A stretch of DNA of 64,000 nucleotides from Leptospira sp. GIMC2001 (lineage in GTDB: Bacteria > Spirochaetota > Leptospiria > Leptospirales > Leptospiraceae), in contig NZ_CP115468.1 in assembly GCF_028462125.1 (NCBI RefSeq), positions 186,001 to 250,000 on the forward strand, read 5' to 3'. Position 1 is the first letter of the stretch. The number at the start of each line of letters is the position of its first letter. The notes beneath the pieces were generated by a model. It did no database searches. It was not told the DNA's origin and was given only the letters and a program-made list of their open reading frames with translations. The position numbers and the translations under genes are program-made. Below, piece after piece: positions 34,709 to 43,332 of the stretch.

Positions 34709-35911
34709 ATGAATTTTTGTAATCTAATGGTGAGTCTGCGAAAAATCAGTTCATTTTTTTTTATTATTAGCATTTTCTTTATTGCTAATTGCACACCCAA
34801 GGATCGACCGAACGATTCGTTTGTAATTGAAGCGGTTCTTGCCGGAGCTCGATCCTTCTCTCCCGAGATTCTTAGCTCAAGAAAAATAAATCTCAATCCA
34901 AGCCCTGAATTAGAAGTTCTATATCTTATTCGAAATGGAACAGAAGAGATTATTGCAGTCTTTGAAGAATCAAAAGATAATAAAGAGAGCTCTTGGAGAT
35001 TGAGTTGGAAGAAGTCTTTTTCTTTGATGAATGCGGGTCCAATGGCATATGATAAATCCAAAGGAAAATGGATCCCAGCTTCAGGTTCAGATCTTGATTC
35101 TTCCAGCCCCGGTTATATTATTCGAAAAATTCTAGCTGAAGAATTGGCAGGCGATAATTTCAATTCTATTTTTCTCGAAGTAATGAGTGAAGAACCACCT
35201 AATGGAATATTTACGGTTCCTCTAGGATTTCGTGAAGGTCGAAAAATACTCGATGGTTTTTCTCTATTAGCTGATCATAGTGTAGTTAAGAATAAAAAGA
35301 GAGCAGAGTTTACTTATAATAAAGAAAATAAAAGTATAATTCTATTCCCAAGCGAATCATCTCAGAAGTTGGAATTTGTCTGGAATGGTTGGGAGATGAT
35401 TCCAAATCTTAGTTCGCAACCAATTCCTTCTCTTATCTCGATCCAAAAAACTGGAATTAAATATCGATTAGAGTTCAAAAATCGCGGGGGCTATACTGCT
35501 GTTACCTATTTGAGTTTTTCTTTTCCTCAGGGTGGTAGGATTAAAGCTATAAGTGAGACTGGATTGCGTGCGTATAAGACAGGAGATTCCATTTTCTCCA
35601 AAACTGCCAATAAATATATTTCTGCAACTTTTCCATTATTAGAAGCAACCAAAGATGGTTGGGGAGCAAATGTTCGATACGCATTTGAATTTGAATACGA
35701 GCCTCTAGAGACTTCTGATGCAGACGTTAAGAAAAATCTCGAAATCGAAGACATAAAATCATCAAAGAAAGAAAATTCAGATAAATTCATATTGTTTCGC
35801 ACATCCTATCGCTACAATAAAAATATAGAAACAATTCCTAATTTATATTCTGTAACAAATGTTTATCCCGATCAACAAGGATTTACTGCATATAAATTGG
35901 AGTTGCCATAG
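34709..35911 (+). CDS. hypothetical lipoprotein
   Basis: 400 residues beginning directly after the plsC stop. The N-terminus carries a lipoprotein signal (hydrophobic run then FIANC); a second ATG at 34727 gives a more ordinary signal length. The mature protein is beta-rich with repeated aromatic strands (YTAVTYLSFSFPQGG, WGANVRYAFEFEYEP) and no recognised domain. It ends two bases before the MotB-like gene. A role in the envelope, with the MotB-like protein as partner, is inferred from position only. Confidence 0.65.
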   Translation: MNFCNLMVSLRKISSFFFIISIFFIANCTPKDRPNDSFVIEAVLAGARSFSPEILSSRKINLNPSPELEVLYLIRNGTEEIIAVFEESKDNKESSWRLSWKKSFSLMNAGPMAYDKSKGKWIPASGSDLDSSSPGYIIRKILAEELAGDNFNSIFLEVMSEEPPNGIFTVPLGFREGRKILDGFSLLADHSVVKNKKRAEFTYNKENKSIILFPSESSQKLEFVWNGWEMIPNLSSQPIPSLISIQKTGIKYRLEFKNRGGYTAVTYLSFSFPQGGRIKAISETGLRAYKTGDSIFSKTANKYISATFPLLEATKDGWGANVRYAFEFEYEPLETSDADVKKNLEIEDIKSSKKENSDKFILFRTSYRYNKNIETIPNLYSVTNVYPDQQGFTAYKLELP

Positions 35912-35913
35912 TC

Positions 35914-36630
35914 ATGCGTACACATCGTCGCTTCACTCGTAGAAAAAGAGAAAGCGAATCTTCAGACAATCATGAACGATGGTTGCTTACGTATGCAGAT
36001 ATGATTACCCTTTTGCTGGGTTTGTTTATTATTTTATATTCAATTTCTAATGTTGATAAACAAAAATTAGAATCAGTTGCTGATGCAATTCGTTCAGGTT
36101 TTGGTTTTGGACCAGGAGGAACTGTTGCTATCTTTGATGGTGGAACTAGTGTTCTGGAAGATGATTTATTTAAACCTAAGTCTCAACTTTTCCGTGTATG
36201 GGAGAATCTTGGTTTCAACCTCAAGAGATGGAAGGAAGTCGCAAAACTTCGTCTTGGACTTGCTGAGACAGAAGAATTAAAATTAGTAATTTTCGGTCCA
36301 ATCACGGATGAAGGAGATTGGATTGTAGATCAGACTCAGGATGAGACATTTCAAAATTTATCACAACTCACTGAGAATTTGGATGTGGAAATCTTGATAC
36401 GACTTGAGATTCCAGAAAATGCACGATTGGGAAGGGTGTCCTGGGAAGATAGTGCAAAGCGTACTGCAAAACTTGCAGAGCTAATGGAAACAAAATACAA
36501 TATACCTCGTGAGAAGATTGCAATTCTTGCTCACACTAAATTTTCCCCAATGAAGGATGTCTCATCGGACTCACCAGAGGCGAAAGCACGACAAGAACGC
36601 ATTGAAATTTTCATTCGCAAGCAAAAGTAG
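35914..36630 (+). CDS. MotB/OmpA-like inner membrane protein (orphan)
   Basis: 238 residues. The N-terminus is the MotB plug and membrane helix: ERWLLTYADMITLLLGLFIILYSIS, with the Asp that carries protons in MotB at about residue 29. The C-terminal half is an OmpA-like peptidoglycan-binding domain (LSQLTENLDVEILIRLEIP, DSAKRTAKLAELMETKYNI, ARQERIEIFIRKQK), somewhat divergent. No MotA-type partner is next to it. It may pair with a MotA elsewhere, or be the stator of another proton-driven machine. It sits two bases after a lipoprotein gene. Confidence 0.82.
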   Translation: MRTHRRFTRRKRESESSDNHERWLLTYADMITLLLGLFIILYSISNVDKQKLESVADAIRSGFGFGPGGTVAIFDGGTSVLEDDLFKPKSQLFRVWENLGFNLKRWKEVAKLRLGLAETEELKLVIFGPITDEGDWIVDQTQDETFQNLSQLTENLDVEILIRLEIPENARLGRVSWEDSAKRTAKLAELMETKYNIPREKIAILAHTKFSPMKDVSSDSPEAKARQERIEIFIRKQK

Positions 36631-36691
36631 TAGATCTTATCTAATATTTTTTGCAAGACCAATAGTTCTTTTAGCAAAATCTGGTCATAGA

Positions 36692-37114
36692 ATGCTCCGT
36701 ACACCTTATATGATTCTTCTAATACTCTTCTTCTTATGTCAGATTGATTGTAAAGATCGATCTAAAGGTGTAGATGATCCATTCTGGAGAGAAGAATCTC
36801 TTAAAATTGCTGGTGAAATTTGCAAAAAAATTGCAAATTGTGGCAAAGAAACTGGCGCCTTCATTGGACTTGAATTATCTCATACACAATTGGCAGAGAA
36901 TAGGTTACAAGAAGCTTCATGCCATGAACATCATCGAAATACTAACGTTTATAAATTGATCGGAGATAATCCCGATCAGATTCGATCACTAACACGTGAT
37001 TGTTATAAAGAAATCATTGAAATGGGATGTTCTGATTTAGTTGATAAGAAGTATAAAAAGATTGTTGCATGCGAACTAATGGGTCGTATACAGAGAGGGG
37101 AATCTTTAGAATAG
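36692..37114 (+). CDS. small Cys-containing lipoprotein
   Basis: About 140 residues from the ATG at 36692, which begins a lipoprotein signal (MLRTPYMILLILFFLCQIDC); the open frame extends upstream to 36557 within the MotB-like gene but that part is not protein-like. The mature domain holds six further Cys (KIAGEICKKIANCG, LQEASCHEHH, LTRDCYKEIIEMGCSDL, KKIVACELM), spaced so as to form disulfides in a helical bundle. No family is recognised. Its stop is followed at once by the peptidase ATG. Confidence 0.65.
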   Translation: MLRTPYMILLILFFLCQIDCKDRSKGVDDPFWREESLKIAGEICKKIANCGKETGAFIGLELSHTQLAENRLQEASCHEHHRNTNVYKLIGDNPDQIRSLTRDCYKEIIEMGCSDLVDKKYKKIVACELMGRIQRGESLE

Positions 37115-38107
37115 ATGCTTCGTGGACTCCGCCGATTAAATCGTTACGAAAGACGAATTCTCAACATTATTAAGTTAGGTGGTAAAAATGCACGCCTTAC
37201 TCAATTCGGTTTTAGCAGAAAAACAGACGATGGTTTTCGCTTTCCCATCCATGCTATAGAACTTGGAACTCCAAAAGCTATTCGCAATAATCCAGTCGGT
37301 TTAGTGGCTGGAGTTCATGGATTAGAGACAGTTGGCATTCGCATACTTTTGGACTTTCTAGAATACATTCTCGATAAAAAGAATAATGATTTCTTACCAG
37401 AATTGAAAAAAGGTAAACTTGGATTGGTCATTTTGCCTATTGTAAACCCAGGTGGTGTTGCTCTCAAATCAAGATCAAATCCGGCCGGCGTAGATCTCAT
37501 GCGCAATTCTGGTGTTGAGGCTGAATCGGCCTTGCCCTTCTTTGGTGGACATAAAATTAGTTCTTCACTCCCGTATTATCGTGGTAATACGATGGAACCT
37601 GAATCTAGAGCATTATTTAGATTTGTTCATAAATATTTTTATTCGGTAAAAGATGCGATTATGCCTGTTCTTGATATACATTCCGGTTTCGGAACTATTG
37701 ATCATGTTTGGTGGCCTTATGCGAGAACGAAGAAACCTTGCATTGACACACCATTGTTTGAAAAGATGGCGTATTATCTTAAGACCAAAATGAATCATGA
37801 TGTTTTTAAATATGGACCACAATCGGAAACTTATACAACTCATGGAGATCTATGGGATCGGTTCTATGATAATTATTTTGAACATTTTAGAACATCAAAT
37901 ACTTCTTGGAGTTCCAGATTTCTTCCAATAACTTTAGAAGTTGGTACTTGGTCTGATCTTAAGCAAGACCCAATGAAGATTTTTCGAAAGCGAGGAATTT
38001 TCAATCCAGCTCGCGAAAATAAATTAGAGACCATTACCGGTTATAGAAATTTTATTAGAGATTTTGTATTATTATCCCAGACTAAGCTTGCACATTGGAC
38101 CGCATAA
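37115..38107 (+). CDS. M14-family zinc carboxypeptidase
   Basis: 330 residues. The zinc ligands fit the M14 pattern: HGLE in VAGVHGLETVG near residue 70 and His in LDIHSGFGTIDHVWW near residue 194. The substrate-anchoring NPAGVDLMRN and the general-base Glu in ITLEVGTW near residue 276 are also seen. No signal peptide, so it acts in the cytoplasm, perhaps on peptidoglycan peptides or other small peptides. It starts at the first base after the preceding stop, and malic enzyme follows three bases after. Confidence 0.82.
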   Translation: MLRGLRRLNRYERRILNIIKLGGKNARLTQFGFSRKTDDGFRFPIHAIELGTPKAIRNNPVGLVAGVHGLETVGIRILLDFLEYILDKKNNDFLPELKKGKLGLVILPIVNPGGVALKSRSNPAGVDLMRNSGVEAESALPFFGGHKISSSLPYYRGNTMEPESRALFRFVHKYFYSVKDAIMPVLDIHSGFGTIDHVWWPYARTKKPCIDTPLFEKMAYYLKTKMNHDVFKYGPQSETYTTHGDLWDRFYDNYFEHFRTSNTSWSSRFLPITLEVGTWSDLKQDPMKIFRKRGIFNPARENKLETITGYRNFIRDFVLLSQTKLAHWTA

Positions 38108-38110
38108 CAT

Positions 38111-39379
38111 ATGAAAGAAGAAGCGCTAAAATACCATTCACAGTTTCCGCAAGGAAAAACTAAAGTAGTTCCAACTAAGCCAACCGACAATAGCGCCGAT
38201 CTTACTTTAGCCTATTCGCCAGGTGTTGCTTACCCCTGTTTAGAAATTGCTGACAATAAAGAATTGGTTTATGAATATACTAACAAGGGTAACTTGGTTG
38301 GGATTATCACGAATGGTACGGCAGTATTAGGACTCGGAAATATTGGTCCTGAAGCTGGTAAACCTGTGATGGAAGGAAAAGCTGTTCTATTCAAGAAATT
38401 TGCTGGTATTGATGTTTTTGATATAGAGTTGAACACTCAAGATCCGGAAGAACTTATTCGTGCTGTTAAATTACTAGAACCAACATTTGGTGGAATAAAC
38501 TTAGAAGATATTAAAGCTCCAGAATGTTTTTATATTGAGAAAGTACTTGATGAGAATATGGATATTCCGGTTTTTCATGATGATCAGCATGGAACGGCAA
38601 TCATCACTACGGCAGCTCTTTTAAATGCATTGATCATTAACGGTAAAAAATTAGAAAATCTTAAAGTTGTAATCAATGGTGCCGGAGCTGCAGCTGTAGC
38701 TATTGCTGATATGATCTGCGAAGTGGGAGTTGATTTCAATAATATATTTATGTTGGATTCAAGAGGGATGTTAAATCTATCTAGAAAAGATTTACATGAC
38801 TCTAAGAAACGATTTGTTCGCAATATTCCAGAAAATTCTTTACGTGATGTTGTAAAAGGTGCTGATGTTTTTATTGGAGTATCCGTTAGAGATGTGATGG
38901 ATCAAGTAATGGTTCAATCTATGGCTAAGGATCCAATTGTTTTTGCTTTAGCGAATCCTGATCCAGAAATTCCGTACCAACTTGCTAAGGCTGCAAGACC
39001 AGACGTAATTCTCGCTACCGGTCGTAGTGATCATCCAAATCAAGTGAATAATGTTCTAGGATTTCCATTTATTTTTCGAGGTGCCTTGGATATTCGATCC
39101 AAAAGAGTCAATAGTGAAATGAAGCTCGCAGCTTCAAAAGCTCTTGCAGATCTTGCAAGACTTCCTGTACCGGATGAATTATGCCAAGCGTATGGAGTTG
39201 ATAAAATTGAATTTGGGTCTGAATATATCATTCCTAAACCTTTTGATCCAAGATTGATTTTCTATATTTCATCAGCGGTTGCTAAAGCTGCAGTTGAGTC
39301 AGGAGTTGCACAAATCCCTTATCCTGGCGATGAAGCTTATAGAAAATATTTGAATCAAAGAATGGGAATCAGTTCTTAG
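38111..39379 (+). CDS. malic enzyme
   Basis: Oxidatively decarboxylates malate to pyruvate with reduction of NAD(P), supplying pyruvate and NADPH during growth on fatty acids. 422 residues match the short bacterial form without a phosphotransacetylase domain. Visible blocks are [28 protein letters not shown] (catalytic Tyr/Lys region), [24 protein letters not shown] and the dinucleotide-binding [14 protein letters not shown], then FALANPDPE and [13 protein letters not shown]. It is the last gene of the tight run from 33679. Cofactor choice between NAD and NADP is not settled by eye. Confidence 0.92.
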   Translation: MKEEALKYHSQFPQGKTKVVPTKPTDNSADLTLAYSPGVAYPCLEIADNKELVYEYTNKGNLVGIITNGTAVLGLGNIGPEAGKPVMEGKAVLFKKFAGIDVFDIELNTQDPEELIRAVKLLEPTFGGINLEDIKAPECFYIEKVLDENMDIPVFHDDQHGTAIITTAALLNALIINGKKLENLKVVINGAGAAAVAIADMICEVGVDFNNIFMLDSRGMLNLSRKDLHDSKKRFVRNIPENSLRDVVKGADVFIGVSVRDVMDQVMVQSMAKDPIVFALANPDPEIPYQLAKAARPDVILATGRSDHPNQVNNVLGFPFIFRGALDIRSKRVNSEMKLAASKALADLARLPVPDELCQAYGVDKIEFGSEYIIPKPFDPRLIFYISSAVAKAAVESGVAQIPYPGDEAYRKYLNQRMGISS

Positions 39380-39463
39380 ATTTATCTTATTTTTTCAAAG
39401 AATTCTCCAATAAATTCGGACTATTTATTTTTAGTTTACAATAGATAAACATTCTAATACTTT

Positions 39464-39554
39464 GGGCTGATCATTTATGTTTGAAGGTCGATCTCCCATA
39501 CATCCTAAGGATTGGAAATTTCTTGCAGTTGGGTCGTGCCCGATCAGCTTTTTT
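39464..39554 (+). promoter_or_regulatory. attenuator-like structured leader
   Basis: GGGCTGATC (39464-39472) pairs with GATCAGC plus following T residues (39542-39551) as a 7-base perfect stem extended by G-U pairs, closing a loop of about 70 bases. A run of six T (39549-39554) follows, as in a terminator. Inner hairpins GGG/CCC (39531-39541) and ATCC/GGAT (39502-39512) are possible. It lies between malic enzyme and the AsmA-like gene. Confidence 0.35.
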
Positions 39555-39571
39555 CTGTAAAAATAAATAAT

Positions 39572-42500
39572 ATGAATTGGGATAAAGCGGACGCTACTAG
39601 ATTTATTCTGAATGTCACTCGAAAGAAATGGGTGAGAGTTCTATTTTATATTTGCTTAATATACAATACAGTCTTCAATTCAATCACCGGACAGATTGTG
39701 GTTGATCGACTAGCTCAATCAATACTCAAATCACAGTTAGATATAAATGTTACCCGTTTTTCTCTACTCTACGGATTTGTTTTTGAAGATGTGATATTGT
39801 ATTCAGGTGATGAATTTCAGAAAGGTAAATTCTTACAATCAGATCGAATTGCTGTCACATACAATCTGCCTCTACTGTTTTTGGGAAGGCTCAAAATTTC
39901 AGAAGTATCCTTAACGAATTCTAAAATCGAATTTTTGGAGAGGAATAAATTATGGAATTTCGAAACTATAATGGAAAAATCCGAAAGTTCTAGTATTGAA
40001 TTGGAAGAATCCGAGGAACAGAGCGGGAATCATTCTGATATTATTTCGACTTTCATTCCTATTTCATTGTATGCGAATATTTTTGTAAATGATCTTACAA
40101 TTCACGTTGTTAGAGGAATGGATAGTAATGATAAATTAGATCTAAATTTATCTGATTTAAATTTAGCCTTCGAACTGGATTCAAAAAGATTTCGAGAAAT
40201 TCCTCTTTCATTCAAAGCAATCAATCTAATCGAAAAATTAGAGGTTTCGTTGAATAAAGACAATGTTGTTCCTATTCAATTAAAGGATTCTAAAGATGAA
40301 ATTAAATTTAATCTATTTTCTAAATTTGTTCTGAATCACTACCTTGATAAAGACATTCCAAAAATTGAATCCAATCTACATCTTGGCACAGATGAAATTG
40401 TTTTTGGAGCAGGAGACAATCAGTCAGCAACCGCAGGTATTGAGTTGAAATATGATTTAAAACTAGATCCAATCAAGGATCACTTGTCCCTAGATGAACT
40501 TACAATGATTTTGGCGGGAAAACCTACATTTCAATTGGATGGGGAAGTTCAAAATATTTCAACTCCCAAGATGAGTTTTCGATTTGAAAATACTCCAACA
40601 TCAATTGACTTGTCAGAAATTTCTAAACTATTTAAAAAAATACCAGGACTTAAAAATATTGCTTTGAGTGGTAACATATCTTTTCCCGAGATTATTGCGC
40701 GCGGAGATATAGATGATCTACTGACATCAATTAAGATTCATGGTAAGAATATTTTAGTAACCCTTCCAGCTGGAAAACATTCTATACCAGAAATAATAAT
40801 TGAATCTTCAGCTCATTTGAATCTAAGCAATCCAATTAAGCCAACAAAAGAAAATTTGCTTCCAATTCTCAATCATCTATCAATTGAGAAGATCTCAGTT
40901 CAATACAATAGTATAATAGCTAAAATATCTGGTGAAATTGATCCTAATAGAAAAGTAGAATTAGATTTAGATATATCTGGTATCAATTTGGAAAAATTTT
41001 CCAATCAAGTATTTGGAATTGCTTCAACCAAAATTAGACTTCGCGGTGATAAATTATCCTTGTTTGGAGTGGATCTCAAAATCAATATAAATGAATTTCG
41101 ATATATAATGGGAAGAGGAATCTCTGGTAAAAATAATATTCAATTAACCGCGCAGAAACAAGTTGATTTGGAAAAAGAATTTGAACTTGAGAAGATTCAA
41201 ATTACTCCGTTAAATTTTCAAGTAAAAAATGAGAAATATGAAGAATTTTTATTTTTTACATCAAATATAGGATTTTCTAATTTAGATTCTAAATTGGATT
41301 TCGAACTTAAAGATTTAAAAATTATTTCTCGGTTCACTCCAATGATTCCTGCTATGCCTGTCTCTCTGAAGTCAACTGTGGCAAACCTTCGCGAAAGTCT
41401 AGGAGAGAGGCTGAATCTATACGGTGCGTTAGAGTATCTCCAATCAAATTCAGGTAAGGAAATTATTTTACATTTCGGTGGGAGTTTTCCAGGAATTGAA
41501 TTGGATGATTTGCATATTGAATCCGATATAAATATTTTGAATGATAAACCGAAAACAATTGAAATAAAAGAATTTCGGATCGATGCTTTCAAGAAAAAGC
41601 TTTATGCAGATTTCAAGGGTAAGTTTTATAAACCATTTATACCAAATCCACCTTATGGAGATTATACGGGAAGTTTGGCTGGAAAACTTAGATTGAGATC
41701 CAAGGAACCTTCACTTATACTAAAAGGCATCAATTTAAAAGGAGTAATTGACCTGGATCTGGATGTACAAAATGAACATATTAATGGTAAACTCCATACA
41801 GAAGAAGCAGATATACGGATTACCTCTGGAAATTGTCCAGGTGCAAACTGTAAATTTACAGAGATTGTTGATCTGTTTTTGGATATACCTTTTCACCATA
41901 ATATACTAGAGACTAGTACTCTAGTTCTTACCTCTGGCAATAAAGAAAATTTGATAAAGAATTATGGGGAACAAAAAGGTCTTAATTTTAAGATTGAAAA
42001 AATTCGAGGAAGTCACCCCAGCTTAACCGGTCAGGTTTTTGATTTTGTGGTTCCGAAAGATCATTTACCTGGACTATCCGCAAGTATAGTGCACAAAGAT
42101 AATATTCTAAAAATTGATAATCTACGAATCTTTGCATTAGATGGTATAGTATATGGCCGAGATATTTTATTCAATATAGGAAATGGTGATATTAACAATA
42201 TGGAATTTGCATCGACTTTGCAAATTCGCGATGTCGATCTTAAGCAAATGTTGCCGAGAGAATCACAAGATAAAGTGGGTGATGGGAAAATTAAGGCTGA
42301 TCTCAATTTCACAGGAAGGAATCTTTCTGATCCGATTGGAAATATGAATTTATACTTTAGCGTGTTTCAAATTGGTTCGGACTTTGGCAAGAGTGCAATC
42401 AATATAGTGAGTCCAACTAATTTAATTACGGATGCAATAATCAACAGTTATTCTGTGAATAATGTCGAAATACAGTTATCGAAAGGATTAGTTTACGCAT

Positions 42501-42631
42501 CAATACAATTCAATAAATCTCTGCTAAACACTTTAGTATTTAATATCGAAAATGATCGAATTCAAGAAGAGAGAATTCCTTTGTCTAGTTTTTTGGATCG
42601 TGCTAAGGATGAGTTTTCCAATTATAAATAA
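39572..42631 (+). CDS. AsmA-like/TamB-like envelope protein
   Basis: About 1019 residues from the ATG at 39572; a TTG at 39512 would start inside the structured leader. One N-terminal helix (about 20-40) is followed by a very long beta-rich periplasmic region with the early AsmA-type pattern DRLAQSILKSQLDINVTRFSLLYGFVFEDVILYSG, then FKAINLIEKLEVSLN and many amphipathic strands. The C-terminal DGKIKADLNFTGRNLSDPIGN and FGKSAINIVSPTNLITDAI blocks resemble the end of AsmA-family proteins. Such proteins are thought to carry lipid between membranes. A small lipoprotein gene follows after 10 bases. Confidence 0.7.
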   Translation: MNWDKADATRFILNVTRKKWVRVLFYICLIYNTVFNSITGQIVVDRLAQSILKSQLDINVTRFSLLYGFVFEDVILYSGDEFQKGKFLQSDRIAVTYNLPLLFLGRLKISEVSLTNSKIEFLERNKLWNFETIMEKSESSSIELEESEEQSGNHSDIISTFIPISLYANIFVNDLTIHVVRGMDSNDKLDLNLSDLNLAFELDSKRFREIPLSFKAINLIEKLEVSLNKDNVVPIQLKDSKDEIKFNLFSKFVLNHYLDKDIPKIESNLHLGTDEIVFGAGDNQSATAGIELKYDLKLDPIKDHLSLDELTMILAGKPTFQLDGEVQNISTPKMSFRFENTPTSIDLSEISKLFKKIPGLKNIALSGNISFPEIIARGDIDDLLTSIKIHGKNILVTLPAGKHSIPEIIIESSAHLNLSNPIKPTKENLLPILNHLSIEKISVQYNSIIAKISGEIDPNRKVELDLDISGINLEKFSNQVFGIASTKIRLRGDKLSLFGVDLKININEFRYIMGRGISGKNNIQLTAQKQVDLEKEFELEKIQITPLNFQVKNEKYEEFLFFTSNIGFSNLDSKLDFELKDLKIISRFTPMIPAMPVSLKSTVANLRESLGERLNLYGALEYLQSNSGKEIILHFGGSFPGIELDDLHIESDINILNDKPKTIEIKEFRIDAFKKKLYADFKGKFYKPFIPNPPYGDYTGSLAGKLRLRSKEPSLILKGINLKGVIDLDLDVQNEHINGKLHTEEADIRITSGNCPGANCKFTEIVDLFLDIPFHHNILETSTLVLTSGNKENLIKNYGEQKGLNFKIEKIRGSHPSLTGQVFDFVVPKDHLPGLSASIVHKDNILKIDNLRIFALDGIVYGRDILFNIGNGDINNMEFASTLQIRDVDLKQMLPRESQDKVGDGKIKADLNFTGRNLSDPIGNMNLYFSVFQIGSDFGKSAINIVSPTNLITDAIINSYSVNNVEIQLSKGLVYASIQFNKSLLNTLVFNIENDRIQEERIPLSSFLDRAKDEFSNYK

Positions 42632-42641
42632 GGAATAAATT

Positions 42642-43328
42642 ATGAAAAATTATAGGTATTTAAATATATTTCTCAACTTAAAATCTTTGTCTATGATGAA
42701 GCAATCATATATAGTTTTTTTGTTTATTTACTTAATTATTAATTTTGTTCTAAATTGTTCCCTCAATCCGCCACCAATTACTTTTACTCAGACCGCGACT
42801 GCTGCAGAGAAACAAATGCTAGGTGAAGATAGGGATATCGAAGCAGACGGATGGATACTATCCTCTATAAAAATGTCTGCATCTGGTTCTGAGATATGGC
42901 AAAGAGTCGAATTGGATCGAGATGCAGATTATCCAGATTACGATAGCGATTTGTATATTGCTCTTAGAAAGATTGCATATTTCTCGGCTGAAGTAATCAA
43001 TTGGAAGAAAAAAAGATTCGTGGGAGAATCATATTCTGGAGAATTAAAAATCAATCCGAAGTATATAGATAGTTTGTACTATCAAGAATTTCCAAATCAT
43101 GAAAAGAGAATTCTCGAAGTTCTACCTCAGGTTAACAAAACTAGAAATTATATAAATCAAGAGAAAATTAAGGAATTAGAAAAGAACTCAAAATTAACCC
43201 AGATTCAAAAGGATAAATTGATACAAAGTTTTCAGTTTAAATATTATAATATGGTTGAGAAGGGTGAGTATTTTGAAGAATCTATAGGAAATTGGAAAAT
43301 TAAGACAGAGAGTTTTGTGGATAATTGA
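42642..43328 (+). CDS. hypothetical lipoprotein between AsmA-like and giant TPR genes
   Basis: 228 residues; AAGGA lies eight bases before the ATG at 42642. The signal is long: a hydrophilic lead, then IVFLFIYLIINFVLNC with lipobox Cys near residue 39; an internal start at 42693 would give an ordinary signal but has no ribosome site. The mature region begins SLNPPPITFTQTATAAEKQMLGEDRDIEADGW, which I recognise only as a leptospiral pattern. A Lys-rich helical tail closes the protein. The last 14 bases overlap the longest possible frame of the giant gene, and its ATG follows four bases after this stop. Confidence 0.65.
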   Translation: MKNYRYLNIFLNLKSLSMMKQSYIVFLFIYLIINFVLNCSLNPPPITFTQTATAAEKQMLGEDRDIEADGWILSSIKMSASGSEIWQRVELDRDADYPDYDSDLYIALRKIAYFSAEVINWKKKRFVGESYSGELKINPKYIDSLYYQEFPNHEKRILEVLPQVNKTRNYINQEKIKELEKNSKLTQIQKDKLIQSFQFKYYNMVEKGEYFEESIGNWKIKTESFVDN

Positions 43329-43332
43329 TTCG

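Noticed and set aside
43315..43332. TTG start for the giant lipoprotein
   Set aside because: It adds six residues before a normal lipoprotein signal, overlaps the previous gene and has no ribosome site.
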